Assembly (NCBI RefSeq): GCF_003332305.1
Contig: NZ_QOIO01000023.1
Coordinates: 37,853 to 101,852 of the forward strand
Source: Microvirga aerophila
GTDB taxonomy: Bacteria; Pseudomonadota; Alphaproteobacteria; Rhizobiales; Beijerinckiaceae
Length of the DNA: 64,000 nt
Direction: 5' to 3'
The position numbers and the translations under genes were made by a program. The notes under the pieces are model-generated. The model was not told the origin of the DNA. It saw nothing but the letters and a program-made list of their open reading frames with translations, and did not search any database. Positions 8,435 through 18,026 of the stretch are shown here, one piece after another (positions within the stretch are counted from its first letter, which is position 1; each line of letters opens with the position of its first letter).

Positions 8435-9445
8435 CTACTTGGCAAGTCCGAGGTCTTTGAGAACGGCAAGGTGCTGGTTGTGCAGCTCGACGAAATGCGC
8501 CTTAGCCTGGCTGGCCGGCACCACCTCGCTGCGCAGGAACATCTCCTTGACCATCGCCTTCCAGGCATCGGTGGCGACGAGCTTCTGGATCGCATCGTCC
8601 CAGAACTTTACGAGCGCAGGATCCATGTCCGGCGGTCCGGCAAGGCCCCAGGACTGACCCCAGAGAATGTCGTAGCCCTGCTCTTTGGCGGTCGGGATGT
8701 CCTTGAACTCCGGCTCGGTGCGGCGCTTCTCGCTCAAGACAGCCAGAACCTTGGCCTTGTTGCTCTTGATGAGCGGAAGGGCTTCGCTCGGGGGCAGCAC
8801 GATCATGTCGACGTTGCCGCCGAGGAACGCCGTCGCGGCTGCGCCGCCGCCGTCGAACGGCACGTAGTTGAGTTTTGCGCCGCTGGCCTTCTCGATCAGT
8901 CCCGTCACCATGTGATCGGTCGAGCCGGCCTGGGCGCCGGCCACCTTGATGCCGCGCTCGCGCTGCTTGGCCAAGTCGATGAAGCCCTTGAAGTCCTTCG
9001 CCGGAGAATTCGGCTGCACGGCGATCAGGAGATCGCCCTGGATGAACATGCTGATCGGCGTGAGCTTGTCGTAGAGCGTCGGCTGACCGGTGGTGATCGG
9101 CGTGGTAAGGATCGGCTGGGCGACCGTCAGGACGGTGTTTGCATCGCCCTTCTTGTTGAGAACCCAGTTGGCCGCCACCATCCATGAGCCGCCGGTGCGG
9201 TTCTGCACCACGAGCGGGTTCGTGATGATCTTCTCGTCGTTGAGGATCTTTGCGGCGCGGCGCATGAGAACGTCAGGAGTACCGCCAGGGCTGGTGCCGG
9301 AGGTGATCTCAATGGGGCCGGTCGGAGCCTTGCCCTGGGCAAAGCCAGGTTGGACGCCCAGCATCAATGCCGCCGTCGTCACGGCAGCTCCCATCATCAT
9401 GAGACGGCGATTGCATCGGGACGAGATACTTCCAGTGGTATGCAT
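8435..9445 (-). CDS. tctC: TctC/Bug-family periplasmic substrate-binding protein
   Basis: A 336-residue secreted protein with a long signal peptide (RRLMMMGAAVTTAALMLG, cleavage near GFAQG) and the Bug-family fold, including SGTSPGGTPDVLMR, VQNRTGGSW and the later KVAGAQAGSTDH. It would capture a carboxylate in the periplasm for TctAB. The ATG at 9445 has GGAGG upstream. It is the first gene of a five-gene operon and is divergent from a GntR-type regulator across a promoter region with palindromes. Bug proteins bind very diverse carboxylates, so the ligand is open. Confidence 0.93.
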   Translation of the reverse strand: MHTTGSISSRCNRRLMMMGAAVTTAALMLGVQPGFAQGKAPTGPIEITSGTSPGGTPDVLMRRAAKILNDEKIITNPLVVQNRTGGSWMVAANWVLNKKGDANTVLTVAQPILTTPITTGQPTLYDKLTPISMFIQGDLLIAVQPNSPAKDFKGFIDLAKQRERGIKVAGAQAGSTDHMVTGLIEKASGAKLNYVPFDGGGAAATAFLGGNVDMIVLPPSEALPLIKSNKAKVLAVLSEKRRTEPEFKDIPTAKEQGYDILWGQSWGLAGPPDMDPALVKFWDDAIQKLVATDAWKAMVKEMFLRSEVVPASQAKAHFVELHNQHLAVLKDLGLAK

Positions 9446-9477
9446 GGTTGGCTTCCTCCGTATCCTGGCTTATTATG

Positions 9478-9506
9478 ACGTCCTAAGACGTTTTGAGACT
9501 AGGTCT
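9478..9506. promoter_or_regulatory. paired palindromes in the tctC/gntR divergent promoter
   Basis: Two dyads lie 5 bp apart: ACGTC-CTAA-GACGT at 9478-9491 and AGAC-TAG-GTCT at 9496-9506. They are between the tctC start (9445) and the regulator start (9591), the expected operator position for a GntR/HutC-type repressor. Regulator binding is inferred. Confidence 0.45.
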
Positions 9507-9590
9507 TGCTTTCCTTCCGTGTCAAGCTCGATAAAAAGACATCTCAAGATGAGTTGATGCCGGCCCCGGCCTGCAGAAAAGGCGCTTTTG

Positions 9591-10406
9591 ATGACGAACC
9601 CAGGCCCGAGTCTTCATCCTCTACGGGGAACAGGCAGCACGCCGCTGTGGCTACAGTTGAAACATGCCTTGCGGGATTACGTGTCGTTCGATCTGCAGCC
9701 CGGCGACAAGATTCCCTCGGAGACCGAACTCTGCGATCATTATGATCTCTCGCGCATCACGGTCCGGCAAGCCATATCGGCTCTGGTCGATGAAGGCTTT
9801 CTTCAGAAGCAGCAGGGTCGTGGCACGTTCGTTCTGGCGCCCCGCCTGGCCGAGCCGCTCACCGATCCGGAGCACTTCCTCTTATCGGGTTTCGACGCGG
9901 CCGATCCCGATCATATCCGTGTCTACAGCGCCGAGACCGTTCCCGCGCCTGACTGGATTACGGCGAAGCTTGGATTGCGCTCGGCGGAGAACGTGCACAA
10001 GATCCGCAAGGTGCTGTCGGCCGATGGGGAGCCAGTGGCCTTCCGCACGACCTTCGTGCCCGTGCGCATCGCCCCGAGGTTACCCCAGGCCGAACTCTCG
10101 CAGCCTGTCTACGCGCTCATCGAAAAGCTCTACGACATCGAAGCGATCGAAGCGGACGAGGTTATCGAGTTCATCGTGGCTGACGAGTTTCGCGCCGATA
10201 TGTTGAGCGTGCCTGTCGGACATCCGCTCATTCTTGTCGAACGCATCATCTATTCCGACAACGGCGATGCGCTTGAGTGCTCGCGGGCCTATTACCGCGC
10301 CGACCGCTTCCGCCTGCGGCATCGGCTGCGCCGCACGGGTGCGGAAGCCGGCGATCTGCATCGCCAAGTCGCGACCGAAATCGCGAGCGTGAACGCAGGC
10401 GTCTGA
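9591..10406 (+). CDS. GntR-family regulator with UTRA domain (HutC subfamily)
   Basis: A 271-residue protein. The N-terminal winged helix has LWLQLKHALRDYV, GDKIPSETELCDHYDLSRIT and QQGRGTFV, all typical of GntR; the rest matches a UTRA ligand-binding domain (VHKIRKVLSADGEPVAF, then PLILVERIIYSDNG). The ATG at 9591 follows AAAAGG; a TTG one codon earlier is less likely. It is divergent from the tctCBA-amidohydrolase-MFS operon and probably represses it until an imported acid or intermediate binds. The ligand is unknown. Confidence 0.92.
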   Translation: MTNPGPSLHPLRGTGSTPLWLQLKHALRDYVSFDLQPGDKIPSETELCDHYDLSRITVRQAISALVDEGFLQKQQGRGTFVLAPRLAEPLTDPEHFLLSGFDAADPDHIRVYSAETVPAPDWITAKLGLRSAENVHKIRKVLSADGEPVAFRTTFVPVRIAPRLPQAELSQPVYALIEKLYDIEAIEADEVIEFIVADEFRADMLSVPVGHPLILVERIIYSDNGDALECSRAYYRADRFRLRHRLRRTGAEAGDLHRQVATEIASVNAGV

Positions 10407-10416
10407 CCCGCCACTG

Positions 10417-10638
10417 TCAGCGCTTCGTCTCGATCCTCTTGAGGGCCAGCAGCCGCCGCGCGGCCACTCCTCCCGGCTGCTGAGTATAAAGCCTGTCGGT
10501 GAGCGTCTCGATCTGCCATTGCTGGAGCTCCAGAAGCTTCTTCAGCCCCTTGATCTGGGCATGAAGCACACGAGCATTCTGCAAGGGATCGTCACGAGGA
10601 TTCTCATCCTCGTCCTTGGCGCGGACGGAGTTTCTCAT
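10417..10638 (-). CDS. hypothetical small protein (73 aa), helical
   Basis: A 73-residue frame convergent with the GntR gene (10 nt apart). The middle (LHAQIKGLKKLLELQQWQIETL) is strongly amphipathic and coiled-coil-like; the N-terminus is acidic and the C-terminus basic. I do not recognise the family. The ATG lacks a clear Shine-Dalgarno, so it could also be non-coding. Confidence 0.4.
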   Translation of the reverse strand: MRNSVRAKDEDENPRDDPLQNARVLHAQIKGLKKLLELQQWQIETLTDRLYTQQPGGVAARRLLALKRIETKR

Positions 10639-10737
10639 AGGGCAAAGCAGGATTTGGGATGCGTCTGGAATGGCCCCAGAGGTGTAACCGAAATACGGTA
10701 ATTTGGCGGCCTCCCCTTATGGGTTAGCAACTATGTT

Positions 10738-10757
10738 CCGTCACGTTTTATTGACGG
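10738..10757. promoter_or_regulatory. inverted repeat upstream of the L,D-transpeptidase gene
   Basis: CCGTCA at 10738-10743 and TGACGG at 10752-10757 form a 6-bp dyad with an 8-bp spacer inside the roughly 250-bp non-coding stretch 10639-10886. Spacing fits a dimeric regulator site. Nothing else was recognised there apart from the strong GGAGG before the gene at 10887. Confidence 0.25.
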
Positions 10758-10886
10758 TTGGGAGGCGGACCATCGTCGCATCGCTTCGCTCGCACCGGCA
10801 CGACTTAACTGAGCAGTCTGGTCGTTCGCTCTCTGCCGCCTAGATGTCCTCTCAGGTCTCCTTAGCGTATCTGGAGGAAAAGAATC

Positions 10887-11582
10887 ATGGATCTCGACCG
10901 CCGCGCCTTCGTGTTTGGAGCCGCAGCCGCTTCCGGACTTCTCGGCACCCGGAGTTTCGCCCAACCGCTCAGGGCTCGATCGGGCTATGACGCGATCTAC
11001 GGCCCGGTGACCAGCGACATCTATCCGATCCCGGGCGTCGACCTTTCTCGGATCAACCCCGCCTACCTGCGCAGGGAAGTTCCCTATGAGACGGCGGAGC
11101 CGCCGGGAACCATCGTGGTCGATCCGCGCGCCCGCTATCTCTACCATGTGCAGGATGGCGGAACGGCTATGCGCTATGGCGTCGGGGTCGGACGCCAGGG
11201 ATTCAGCTGGTCCGGGTCCGCGACCATCGAGAACAAGCAGGAATGGCCGGACTGGTATCCGCCGAAGGAGATGTTCCAGAGGCAGCCGGAGCTCATGGAG
11301 CAGATGGCAGAACTGCCGGGAGGGACCGGCATGCCGGGCGGCCCCGGAAATCCCTTAGGGGCACGCGCGCTTTATCTCTGGCAGGGGAAGAAGGATACTT
11401 TGTACCGCATCCACGGCACCTTCGAACCTTGGACGATTGGCACGAGCGTGTCGTCAGGTTGCATCCGCATGATCAATCAGGACGCAATGGACCTCTATGA
11501 GCGGACACCGGTGGGAACGAGAGTCGTGGTGCTGTCGGGCCCATCCAACCGGTCACGGCGGACGACCACCAGCCGGCTCTGA
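10887..11582 (+). CDS. L,D-transpeptidase (YkuD) with Tat-like signal
   Basis: A 231-residue exported enzyme. The N-terminus DRRAFVFGAAAASGLLG is a Tat-type signal with cleavage near SFAQP. The YkuD domain follows, with the catalytic signature His176-Gly-Thr and SSGCIRM (Cys192). L,D-transpeptidases make 3-3 peptidoglycan cross-links or attach proteins to peptidoglycan, a common envelope strategy in Hyphomicrobiales. The ATG has GGAGG upstream. The next plus-strand gene is a DUF882 peptidase, also cell-wall related. Exact role (cross-linking or protein anchoring) is not readable. Confidence 0.93.
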   Translation: MDLDRRAFVFGAAAASGLLGTRSFAQPLRARSGYDAIYGPVTSDIYPIPGVDLSRINPAYLRREVPYETAEPPGTIVVDPRARYLYHVQDGGTAMRYGVGVGRQGFSWSGSATIENKQEWPDWYPPKEMFQRQPELMEQMAELPGGTGMPGGPGNPLGARALYLWQGKKDTLYRIHGTFEPWTIGTSVSSGCIRMINQDAMDLYERTPVGTRVVVLSGPSNRSRRTTTSRL

Positions 11583-11837
11583 GCCGTCAAGCAAAAAAGG
11601 TTTCGCGACGACCAAAAATTACGGTCGTCGCTAACGCTCGGTTAAAGCCTCGGCGGCAGACTGCTTGTCATGTCCGCTGCGATCAAGCCACTTTTTGGTT
11701 CTTCTCTCCGCCTGAGAATGCGGCTTGCTCCAATTTTGCCATGGTTTGTCCCCAGAAAACCCTCTGACAAAGGGAGCGGACGAAGGGATATCGTGACGAC
11801 CTCGTTACGATACGTCCAAGCTCAAAGGGGACGCACT

Positions 11838-13061
11838 GTGGAATCTGCGTCGATCGACCGTCGCCGGAGTGCGGGGGAGCGACTCTTCCGTTTTGTTTCA
11901 TGCTCGAGTGTGGCGGGCGCGGCTCTTCTGGCTGCGACAGCCGGAACTCAGGATGCCGCCGCCAACGGCGACCGCAGCCTGACCATCTTCCACACGCACA
12001 CGCGAGAAAGCGCCACGATCACGTTCCGCCGGAATGGCCAGTATGACGAACGCGGCCTTGAACAGCTGAACTGGATCCTGCGCGACTGGCGGGTGGAAAA
12101 ATCGACCAAGATGGATCCGCGTCTCTTCGACATCCTCTGGGAGGTCCAGCGCGAGGCCGGTTCCACGGGTCCGATCCACATCGTCTCCGCCTACCGCTCG
12201 CCGGAAACCAATGGCGCATTGCGACGCCGGTCCAGCGGCGTCTCCGAACACAGCCAGCACATGCTCGGCAAGGCCATGGACGTCCGTCTGCCCGATGTGG
12301 ACACGGCGCGCCTGCGGGCGGTCGCCATGAAGATGCAGTATGGCGGCGTCGGCTACTACTCCTCCTCGCAATTCGTGCACATCGACACCGGCAGCGTTCG
12401 TGCCTGGCCGCGCATGTCGGAGGACCAACTCGTGCGCCTTTTCCCGGATGGGAAGACCCTTCACCTTCCCCCGAGCGGCAAGCCCCTGCCCGGCTATGAG
12501 GTGGCCAAGGCTGAAATCCTTTCGCGCAACGCAAACCTCGCCACATACGCCTCGGCCGGTGGTGGCTCTGTGGGGAACATCCTGACCGCCCTGTTCGGAC
12601 GCAGGGATCCGACCCCACCCGCACAGGCGGAGCGTCCGGCGGAGGCCGCACCAATCCAGGTTGCCTCAGCATCGCCTGACGCCATGGAGGCGGCCATCGC
12701 ATCCGCGCCTCTTCCTCCGCGACGCCCAAGGGATGCGGCGGCCCCGGAAGCACCGGCCATGGCGGTCGTAGCGTCCCTGCCTACCACCACCGCCCCGGTC
12801 GTCTCCACTCCTGCGCCGGAGCCTGTTCTGGGGCATGACGTGAAAGGGGCCGTGCGGGCCCTGTTCGATCCCCGGATCGTTGTCGCCGATATTGGCTTCT
12901 CGTCCCAATTCAAGCAGGAACTGAGCGTCGCCCATTTCAGCGGACCGGCCGTGAAGCCGCTTCCCATCCCGCAGCTTCCTCCCGTGCAGGAAGCCAAGAT
13001 CGATCCTCTGCAAAAGGCTCGAGACCCAGCCGTCAGGACTTCGGTTTCGGCCGCATGGTGA
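11838..13061 (+). CDS. DUF882 (YcbK-like, M15-type) murein endopeptidase with proline-rich tail
   Basis: The GTG at 11838 has AAAGGGG 7 nt upstream and gives a 407-residue protein with an internal signal-like hydrophobic stretch (VAGAALLAATAG); a frame opening at 11670 adds an unlikely leader. The DUF882 domain carries the zinc-peptidase residues in SAYRSPETN, SEHSQHMLGKAMDV (HxxGxAxD) and FVHIDTG, as in MepK/YcbK murein endopeptidases. A long Ala/Pro-rich C-terminal region follows, containing APLPPRRPRD and ending after HFSGPAVKPL. Likely cleaves peptidoglycan cross-links, possibly balancing the neighbouring L,D-transpeptidase. Confidence 0.85.
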   Translation: MESASIDRRRSAGERLFRFVSCSSVAGAALLAATAGTQDAAANGDRSLTIFHTHTRESATITFRRNGQYDERGLEQLNWILRDWRVEKSTKMDPRLFDILWEVQREAGSTGPIHIVSAYRSPETNGALRRRSSGVSEHSQHMLGKAMDVRLPDVDTARLRAVAMKMQYGGVGYYSSSQFVHIDTGSVRAWPRMSEDQLVRLFPDGKTLHLPPSGKPLPGYEVAKAEILSRNANLATYASAGGGSVGNILTALFGRRDPTPPAQAERPAEAAPIQVASASPDAMEAAIASAPLPPRRPRDAAAPEAPAMAVVASLPTTTAPVVSTPAPEPVLGHDVKGAVRALFDPRIVVADIGFSSQFKQELSVAHFSGPAVKPLPIPQLPPVQEAKIDPLQKARDPAVRTSVSAAW

Positions 13062-13566
13062 TCACGAGCAGCGCCGTGGACTTTTGCTCCAGGGCGATGA
13101 CGTAGTCCGCGGCGACTCCGCTGCCTGCTCCCTGCCCTATGCTATGCACCGACTCCGCCAGGGTCGCCACTAGTCCGTCACGCCGGTCGTCCGGAAGGTC
13201 CGGATCGAAAACGACCATTGTGGCCGTCAACGTGATGAGCGCATCGATGACCGGAATGTGGGGCAAGGTCGCCGGATGGTCCCGAAGCAGGTCGGCTGCG
13301 ATGACGATCCTGCCGATGCCGGACCTGTCCTCGGTTGCCTCCACGATGACTGCGAGGCGCTGACTCGAAAACCGGCATGTCGCCTGTTGCGCGGTGCTGC
13401 ACAAGTCGAGCTCCAGCCGAAGATCGGATCCCGTCCGCCGGAAAACCTCGTTGAGCGCCGCGGCATAGGTGTCGGGAGTCCTGTCGAAGGGGCTCGCGAA
13501 GGCAGCACCGGCAATGCCGAGCATCATTGCCGAGACGACCAGAAGGCCTTTGATCCGCTTCTGCAT
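13033..13566 (-). CDS. hypothetical secreted protein (177 aa)
   Basis: Starts at ATG 13566 with GGAGG 8 nt upstream; the first 25 residues (MQKRIKGLLVVSAMMLGIAGAAFASP) are a signal peptide in layout. The mature part has two Cys (LDLCSTAQQATCRF) that could form a disulphide, and no recognisable domain. It converges on the DUF882 gene and overlaps its last 29 nt on the opposite strand. Probably periplasmic; function unknown. Confidence 0.65.
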   Translation of the reverse strand: MQKRIKGLLVVSAMMLGIAGAAFASPFDRTPDTYAAALNEVFRRTGSDLRLELDLCSTAQQATCRFSSQRLAVIVEATEDRSGIGRIVIAADLLRDHPATLPHIPVIDALITLTATMVVFDPDLPDDRRDGLVATLAESVHSIGQGAGSGVAADYVIALEQKSTALLVITMRPKPKS

Positions 13567-13727
13567 CGCGCGGACCTCCACCTTATTCCAGTATCGGCGA
13601 AAATGGCCTAGCTGGATAGAATATTCGCTGGAATTACCAGGACATACCCCCTCTGAGCACAGCTCCTGACTATGGTCCTAGCACGGCAATGGGAGCATGC
13701 TGGTCCTCTCGAGGAGGAACGAGCCCC

Positions 13728-14171
13728 ATGCGAAAGACAATAGTTGCTCTCGTAGGCGTCGCACTCATGGCTGGTACTGCGGTCGTGGCTCAGCAAACTG
13801 ATCCGATCCGGCAGCGCCAGGCCTTGATGAAGAACAATCAGGAACAGCTGCGCACATTGACCGGCATCGCCAGAGGGCAGGCAGCCTTCGACGCCGCCGT
13901 CGTTCGAACGGCCTTGCAGCGGCTCGAGCAGAACGGCGCCCAGACCCCACCCCTGTTTCCGCCAAACTCGCAGACCGGCGAAACCAACGCCCTGCCGGTG
14001 ATCTGGCAACAGAAAACGGATTTCGACGCACGGGCCATGAAGCTCTCGCAGGACGCCAGAGCGGCGCAGTCGCGGGTCACGAACCCGGCAACGCTACAGG
14101 CCGAACTTCAGGTGATCGGCCAGAACTGCGGCGGCTGCCATCAGGTCTATCGTAAACCGCAGCCCCAATAG
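13728..14171 (+). CDS. cytochrome c' / class II cytochrome c
   Basis: A 147-residue periplasmic protein with a signal peptide (VALVGVALMAGTAVVAQQ) and one haem-binding motif close to the C-terminus: Cys134-Gly-Gly-Cys137-His138, followed by QVYRKP. A C-terminal CxxCH on a four-helix bundle is the mark of cytochrome c' (PF01322). Such proteins bind NO or CO and may protect from nitrosative stress. The start at 13728 is chosen from GAGGAGG upstream and the signal peptide. A strong terminator follows. Confidence 0.9.
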   Translation: MRKTIVALVGVALMAGTAVVAQQTDPIRQRQALMKNNQEQLRTLTGIARGQAAFDAAVVRTALQRLEQNGAQTPPLFPPNSQTGETNALPVIWQQKTDFDARAMKLSQDARAAQSRVTNPATLQAELQVIGQNCGGCHQVYRKPQPQ

Positions 14172-14193
14172 GACGACCAGCCTGGAGCATGAA

Positions 14194-14223
14194 GAAGAGC
14201 CCAACCAGGCGGTTGGGCTCTTC
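14194..14223. terminator. rho-independent terminator after cytochrome c'
   Basis: A 13-bp perfect stem (14194-14206 with 14211-14223) with a 4-nt loop lies 22 nt past the cytochrome stop. The following plus-strand sequence is pyrimidine-rich (CTCGTTT). It may also serve the convergent collagen-like gene. Confidence 0.75.
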
Positions 14224-14246
14224 CTCGTTTGGCGGTGTAAACCCGC

Positions 14247-15470
14247 CTATTTCTTTGCGCAGATCGCCCTGGCCATCATGACCTTGGGGGTTTCGTTGGT
14301 GGAGAAGCAGTACACGCCGACTTCATCCATATCGAGGCGATCGCCGCGATTGCAGGTGCCGTTGACTGGATATTCGTCTGCGTCACACCGGGCCATGCAC
14401 CGACCTTGAGAGGTGCATTCCTGAACAAAGACTCGAAGAAGCGTTCCGGCAATTCCGGGCTTTCCTTCAGGACCCATCGGGCCGGGCGGGCCGACAGGAC
14501 CGGTCAATCCGGCAGGCCCGATCTGTCCTGTAAGACCTGGAGGCCCAATCGGTCCGATCTCTCCGGCGGGTCCGGCGATGCCCTGCGGTCCGGGAGGGCC
14601 CGGAGGTCCTGCCGGCCCAGTCGGCCCTTCGGCTCCCACTGGTCCGGCTGGGCCGGCAGGGCCAGACGGGCCGACGGCGCCGGGCTCGCCCCGCGGACCG
14701 GGCGTCCCTTGTGGGCCTTGGGGACCCTGATGACCGGCGAGCCCCTGCGGACCTTGCGGACCGGGCGGCCCTGCGGGACCTTCAGGACCTGTCGGGCCAG
14801 GCGGACCGGGCAGACCAGGTTGGCTCTCAGCGGATTGAGTCGCTGCGCCGGGAGGTCCAGGCGGCCCTGGAGGCCCGGGTGGTCCAGATGGCCCCTCCGG
14901 TCCGGCGAGCCCCTGAGCGCCATCCCGACCCGGCTCACCCGGGGGTCCGGCAGGCCCCACGAGACCCTGCGGGCCTTGGGGGCCTTGAGGGCCGGGAACG
15001 CCCTGGGGACCTTGAGGGCCCGCAGGCCCTTCCGGGCCGGCGGCACCTTGTGGTCCGGGCGCGCCATCGCGTCCCGGCTCGCCCTGAGGCCCTGGAGGTC
15101 CTGGCGGACCAACGGGTCCGGGCTCTCCGGGCGGCGGGTTCGCGACCGCGACTGCCGGTTCGGCTGGTGCCCCCGGACCTCGCTGGCCGCAGAAGCCCAC
15201 GACCGCCTGCCGCTGTTCGTCCTCGGCCTGAAGATTTACCACGCAGGTGGCCGGATGGTAGGCCAGCCGGAAGGTGAAGCGGCCACTGGAGTCTGTTCTT
15301 GTCTGGTGCCGTTCGTCGAGAGTCACGGGCACTTGGCGCGGCCTGCTCAAGCGGCCTACGACCCGCAGTTCGCCTCCGGTGATCATGGCCTGATCGACGA
15401 TGATATCCGCCATGGCGGGCGCGCTGCTGTAGATGAATAGGAATCCAGCCAACAGCCGCTTGATCATCAT
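14247..15470 (-). CDS. secreted collagen-like protein (Gly-X-Y repeats, Cys-rich C-terminal domain)
   Basis: About 407 residues from ATG 15470 (15467 also possible). After a signal peptide ([19 protein letters not shown]) comes a roughly 75-residue beta-rich domain with two Cys, resembling a carboxypeptidase-regulatory-like fold ([19 protein letters not shown]). Then follow 32 uninterrupted Gly-X-Y triplets, an 8-residue break (TQSAESQP), and 41 more triplets. A C-terminal domain of about 65 residues has six Cys ([28 protein letters not shown]) and could nucleate trimerisation. Triplets are rich in GPP, GPQ and GPA, consistent with a stable triple helix. Probably a surface or periplasmic trimer; biological role unknown. 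Confidence 0.85.
   Translation of the reverse strand: MMIKRLLAGFLFIYSSAPAMADIIVDQAMITGGELRVVGRLSRPRQVPVTLDERHQTRTDSSGRFTFRLAYHPATCVVNLQAEDEQRQAVVGFCGQRGPGAPAEPAVAVANPPPGEPGPVGPPGPPGPQGEPGRDGAPGPQGAAGPEGPAGPQGPQGVPGPQGPQGPQGLVGPAGPPGEPGRDGAQGLAGPEGPSGPPGPPGPPGPPGAATQSAESQPGLPGPPGPTGPEGPAGPPGPQGPQGLAGHQGPQGPQGTPGPRGEPGAVGPSGPAGPAGPVGAEGPTGPAGPPGPPGPQGIAGPAGEIGPIGPPGLTGQIGPAGLTGPVGPPGPMGPEGKPGIAGTLLRVFVQECTSQGRCMARCDADEYPVNGTCNRGDRLDMDEVGVYCFSTNETPKVMMARAICAKK
14448..15128 (-). repeat. collagen-type Gly-X-Y coding repeat
   Basis: Two tracts encode 32 (15128-14841) and 41 (14816-14448) Gly-X-Y triplets, separated by 24 nt. The DNA is a degenerate 9-nt-like GC-rich repeat, so replication slippage and copy-number variation between strains are plausible. 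Confidence 0.9.
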
Positions 15471-15588
15471 GCCCACCCTGCGAATGATGGAGCGAGCGTC
15501 GCCTAGCCCTGGCGATGACGTCAATTAATCCGAAAGGATATTGCGAGCTTCGACGCCTTCTGCATCGACGGAATTGCCATTTTAGCCC

Positions 15589-15813
15589 TTAATCCCTGGC
15601 GTGTACGAAAAACACCTCGTAGCCCGCGCCGTTTAGAACGCGCACGGCCTCCACCTCGGGCCCCTTCGCCTGCGGAACCCGGGCGCGGGAAAGCACCCTC
15701 AAGGCGCGCTCCTTGACCACTTCGAGCGAGTCGGCTCGGACGAATGTTCGGCGAACGACGCCGCCGCCCTCATCCTCGGGTGCGATCGTCTCGATGCGAT
15801 AGGTTTCAAACAC
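15589..15813 (-). CDS. hypothetical small protein (74 aa)
   Basis: A 74-residue protein starting MFETYRIETIAPEDEGG and ending GYEVFFVHARD. The charge pattern and an amphipathic middle (ADSLEVVKERALRVL) suggest a small folded alpha/beta protein. Codon use looks like that of neighbouring genes. I do not recognise the family. It lies between the collagen-like gene and an aldo/keto reductase without obvious operon linkage. Confidence 0.5.
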   Translation of the reverse strand: MFETYRIETIAPEDEGGGVVRRTFVRADSLEVVKERALRVLSRARVPQAKGPEVEAVRVLNGAGYEVFFVHARD

Positions 15814-15923
15814 TCGTCCGTCACTCCAAGCTCAAACTTCCGGCGATCCGTATCGCGGCGGAACCGCGGCCAATACATAACGAAGTGGAAAAGCACAACG
15901 CCGGAAGGCACGACAACGCGCCA

Positions 15924-16769
15924 TTACAGCATTTCGAGCGCCCGCTTGCGGCGAGGCGGCGGAAAGGCGGCGTCCAGAGCCGCAAAATCCTCGGCCGAGA
16001 GCACGATGTCTAGCGCGGCGCGGTTCTCATCGACATGGACGAGGCGGCCGGCTTTCGGAATCGCGATCACATCCGGATGCCTCATGACCCACGCAAGAGC
16101 GATCTGAGCCTCCGTTGCGCCATGCCGGTCCGCGACCGCCGTCAGGGTCGGATGCCCAAGCAAGCGGCCCTGTTCGATCGGCGAATAGGCCATGGTCGCC
16201 ATACCATGGCGGCGGCACCAGGGCAGAAGATCGAACTCGATTCCGCGACGGGTCAGATTGTAGAGCACTTGGTTGGCCGCGATCCCGTTGCCATCGGCCA
16301 GGGCCACCCACTCCTCCAGGTCGTCCACATCCAAGTTGCTGACGCCCCAGGCGCGGATCTTCCCGTCTCGCACGAGGGCATGGAATGCCTCCAGCGTCTC
16401 CGAGAACGGAACCCCGCCACGCCAGTGCAGAAGATAGAGGTCGATCCGGTCGGTGCCGAGACGCCGAAGGCTGTCCTCGCAGGCCTTGATCGCACGCTTG
16501 CGCGAGGCATTGCCGGGAAGGACCTTGCTGACGAGGAAGACCTCCTCCCGCCGCCCGCTCATGGCCTCGCCAACCACCTCTTCGGCGCCGCCATCCGCGT
16601 ACATCTCGGCGGTGTCGATCAACGTCATGCCGAGATCCAGGCCACGTCGCAGGGCCGCCACCTCCGCCGCCCGGGCGCTGCGCTTCTCCCCCATGAACCA
16701 CGTCCCCTGCCCGAGGGCCGGGACCATCGTTCCGTCAGGAAGGCGGATCTGTCGAATATCGCGAGCCAT
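15924..16769 (-). CDS. aldo/keto reductase
   Basis: A 281-residue TIM-barrel aldo/keto reductase starting [13 protein letters not shown] at ATG 16769, with AAGGAAG upstream. Catalytic tetrad regions are visible: DTAEMYADG (Asp, Tyr), VSKVLP (Lys) and [11 protein letters not shown] (His). The C-terminal IPKAG segment binds the NADPH phosphate. It belongs to the short YeaE-like group and differs from the two paralogues at 31-35 kb. It reduces aldehydes or ketones, perhaps reactive carbonyls; substrate unknown. Confidence 0.9.
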   Translation of the reverse strand: MARDIRQIRLPDGTMVPALGQGTWFMGEKRSARAAEVAALRRGLDLGMTLIDTAEMYADGGAEEVVGEAMSGRREEVFLVSKVLPGNASRKRAIKACEDSLRRLGTDRIDLYLLHWRGGVPFSETLEAFHALVRDGKIRAWGVSNLDVDDLEEWVALADGNGIAANQVLYNLTRRGIEFDLLPWCRRHGMATMAYSPIEQGRLLGHPTLTAVADRHGATEAQIALAWVMRHPDVIAIPKAGRLVHVDENRAALDIVLSAEDFAALDAAFPPPRRKRALEML

Positions 16770-16790
16770 GGAATTGTGCTTCCTTAGACA

Positions 16791-16822
16791 AAAATGGGGA
16801 GCAGACCCCAGGCCTGCTCCCC
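16791..16822 (-). terminator. rho-independent terminator after the TRAP binding protein
   Basis: GGGGAGCAG (16796-16804) pairs with CTGCTCCCC (16814-16822). Read on the minus strand the stem is followed by ATTTTTG, a good T-run, 23 nt after the stop of the takP-like gene. Confidence 0.8.
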
Positions 16823-16844
16823 GCATCGGTTCATTCTGGGAGAC

Positions 16845-18026
<1,182 letters not shown>

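Noticed and set aside
11670..11837. Longer N-terminus for the DUF882 protein
   Set aside because: It adds a non-signal sequence, and a good Shine-Dalgarno precedes the GTG at 11838.
14448..15128. Possible CRISPR or tandem satellite
   Set aside because: The repetitive DNA codes in frame for Gly-X-Y triplets and has no fixed spacers.
14406..15440. Antisense frame across the collagen repeat
   Set aside because: Arises from the repeat's composition; Arg/Gly/Ser-rich low-complexity translation.
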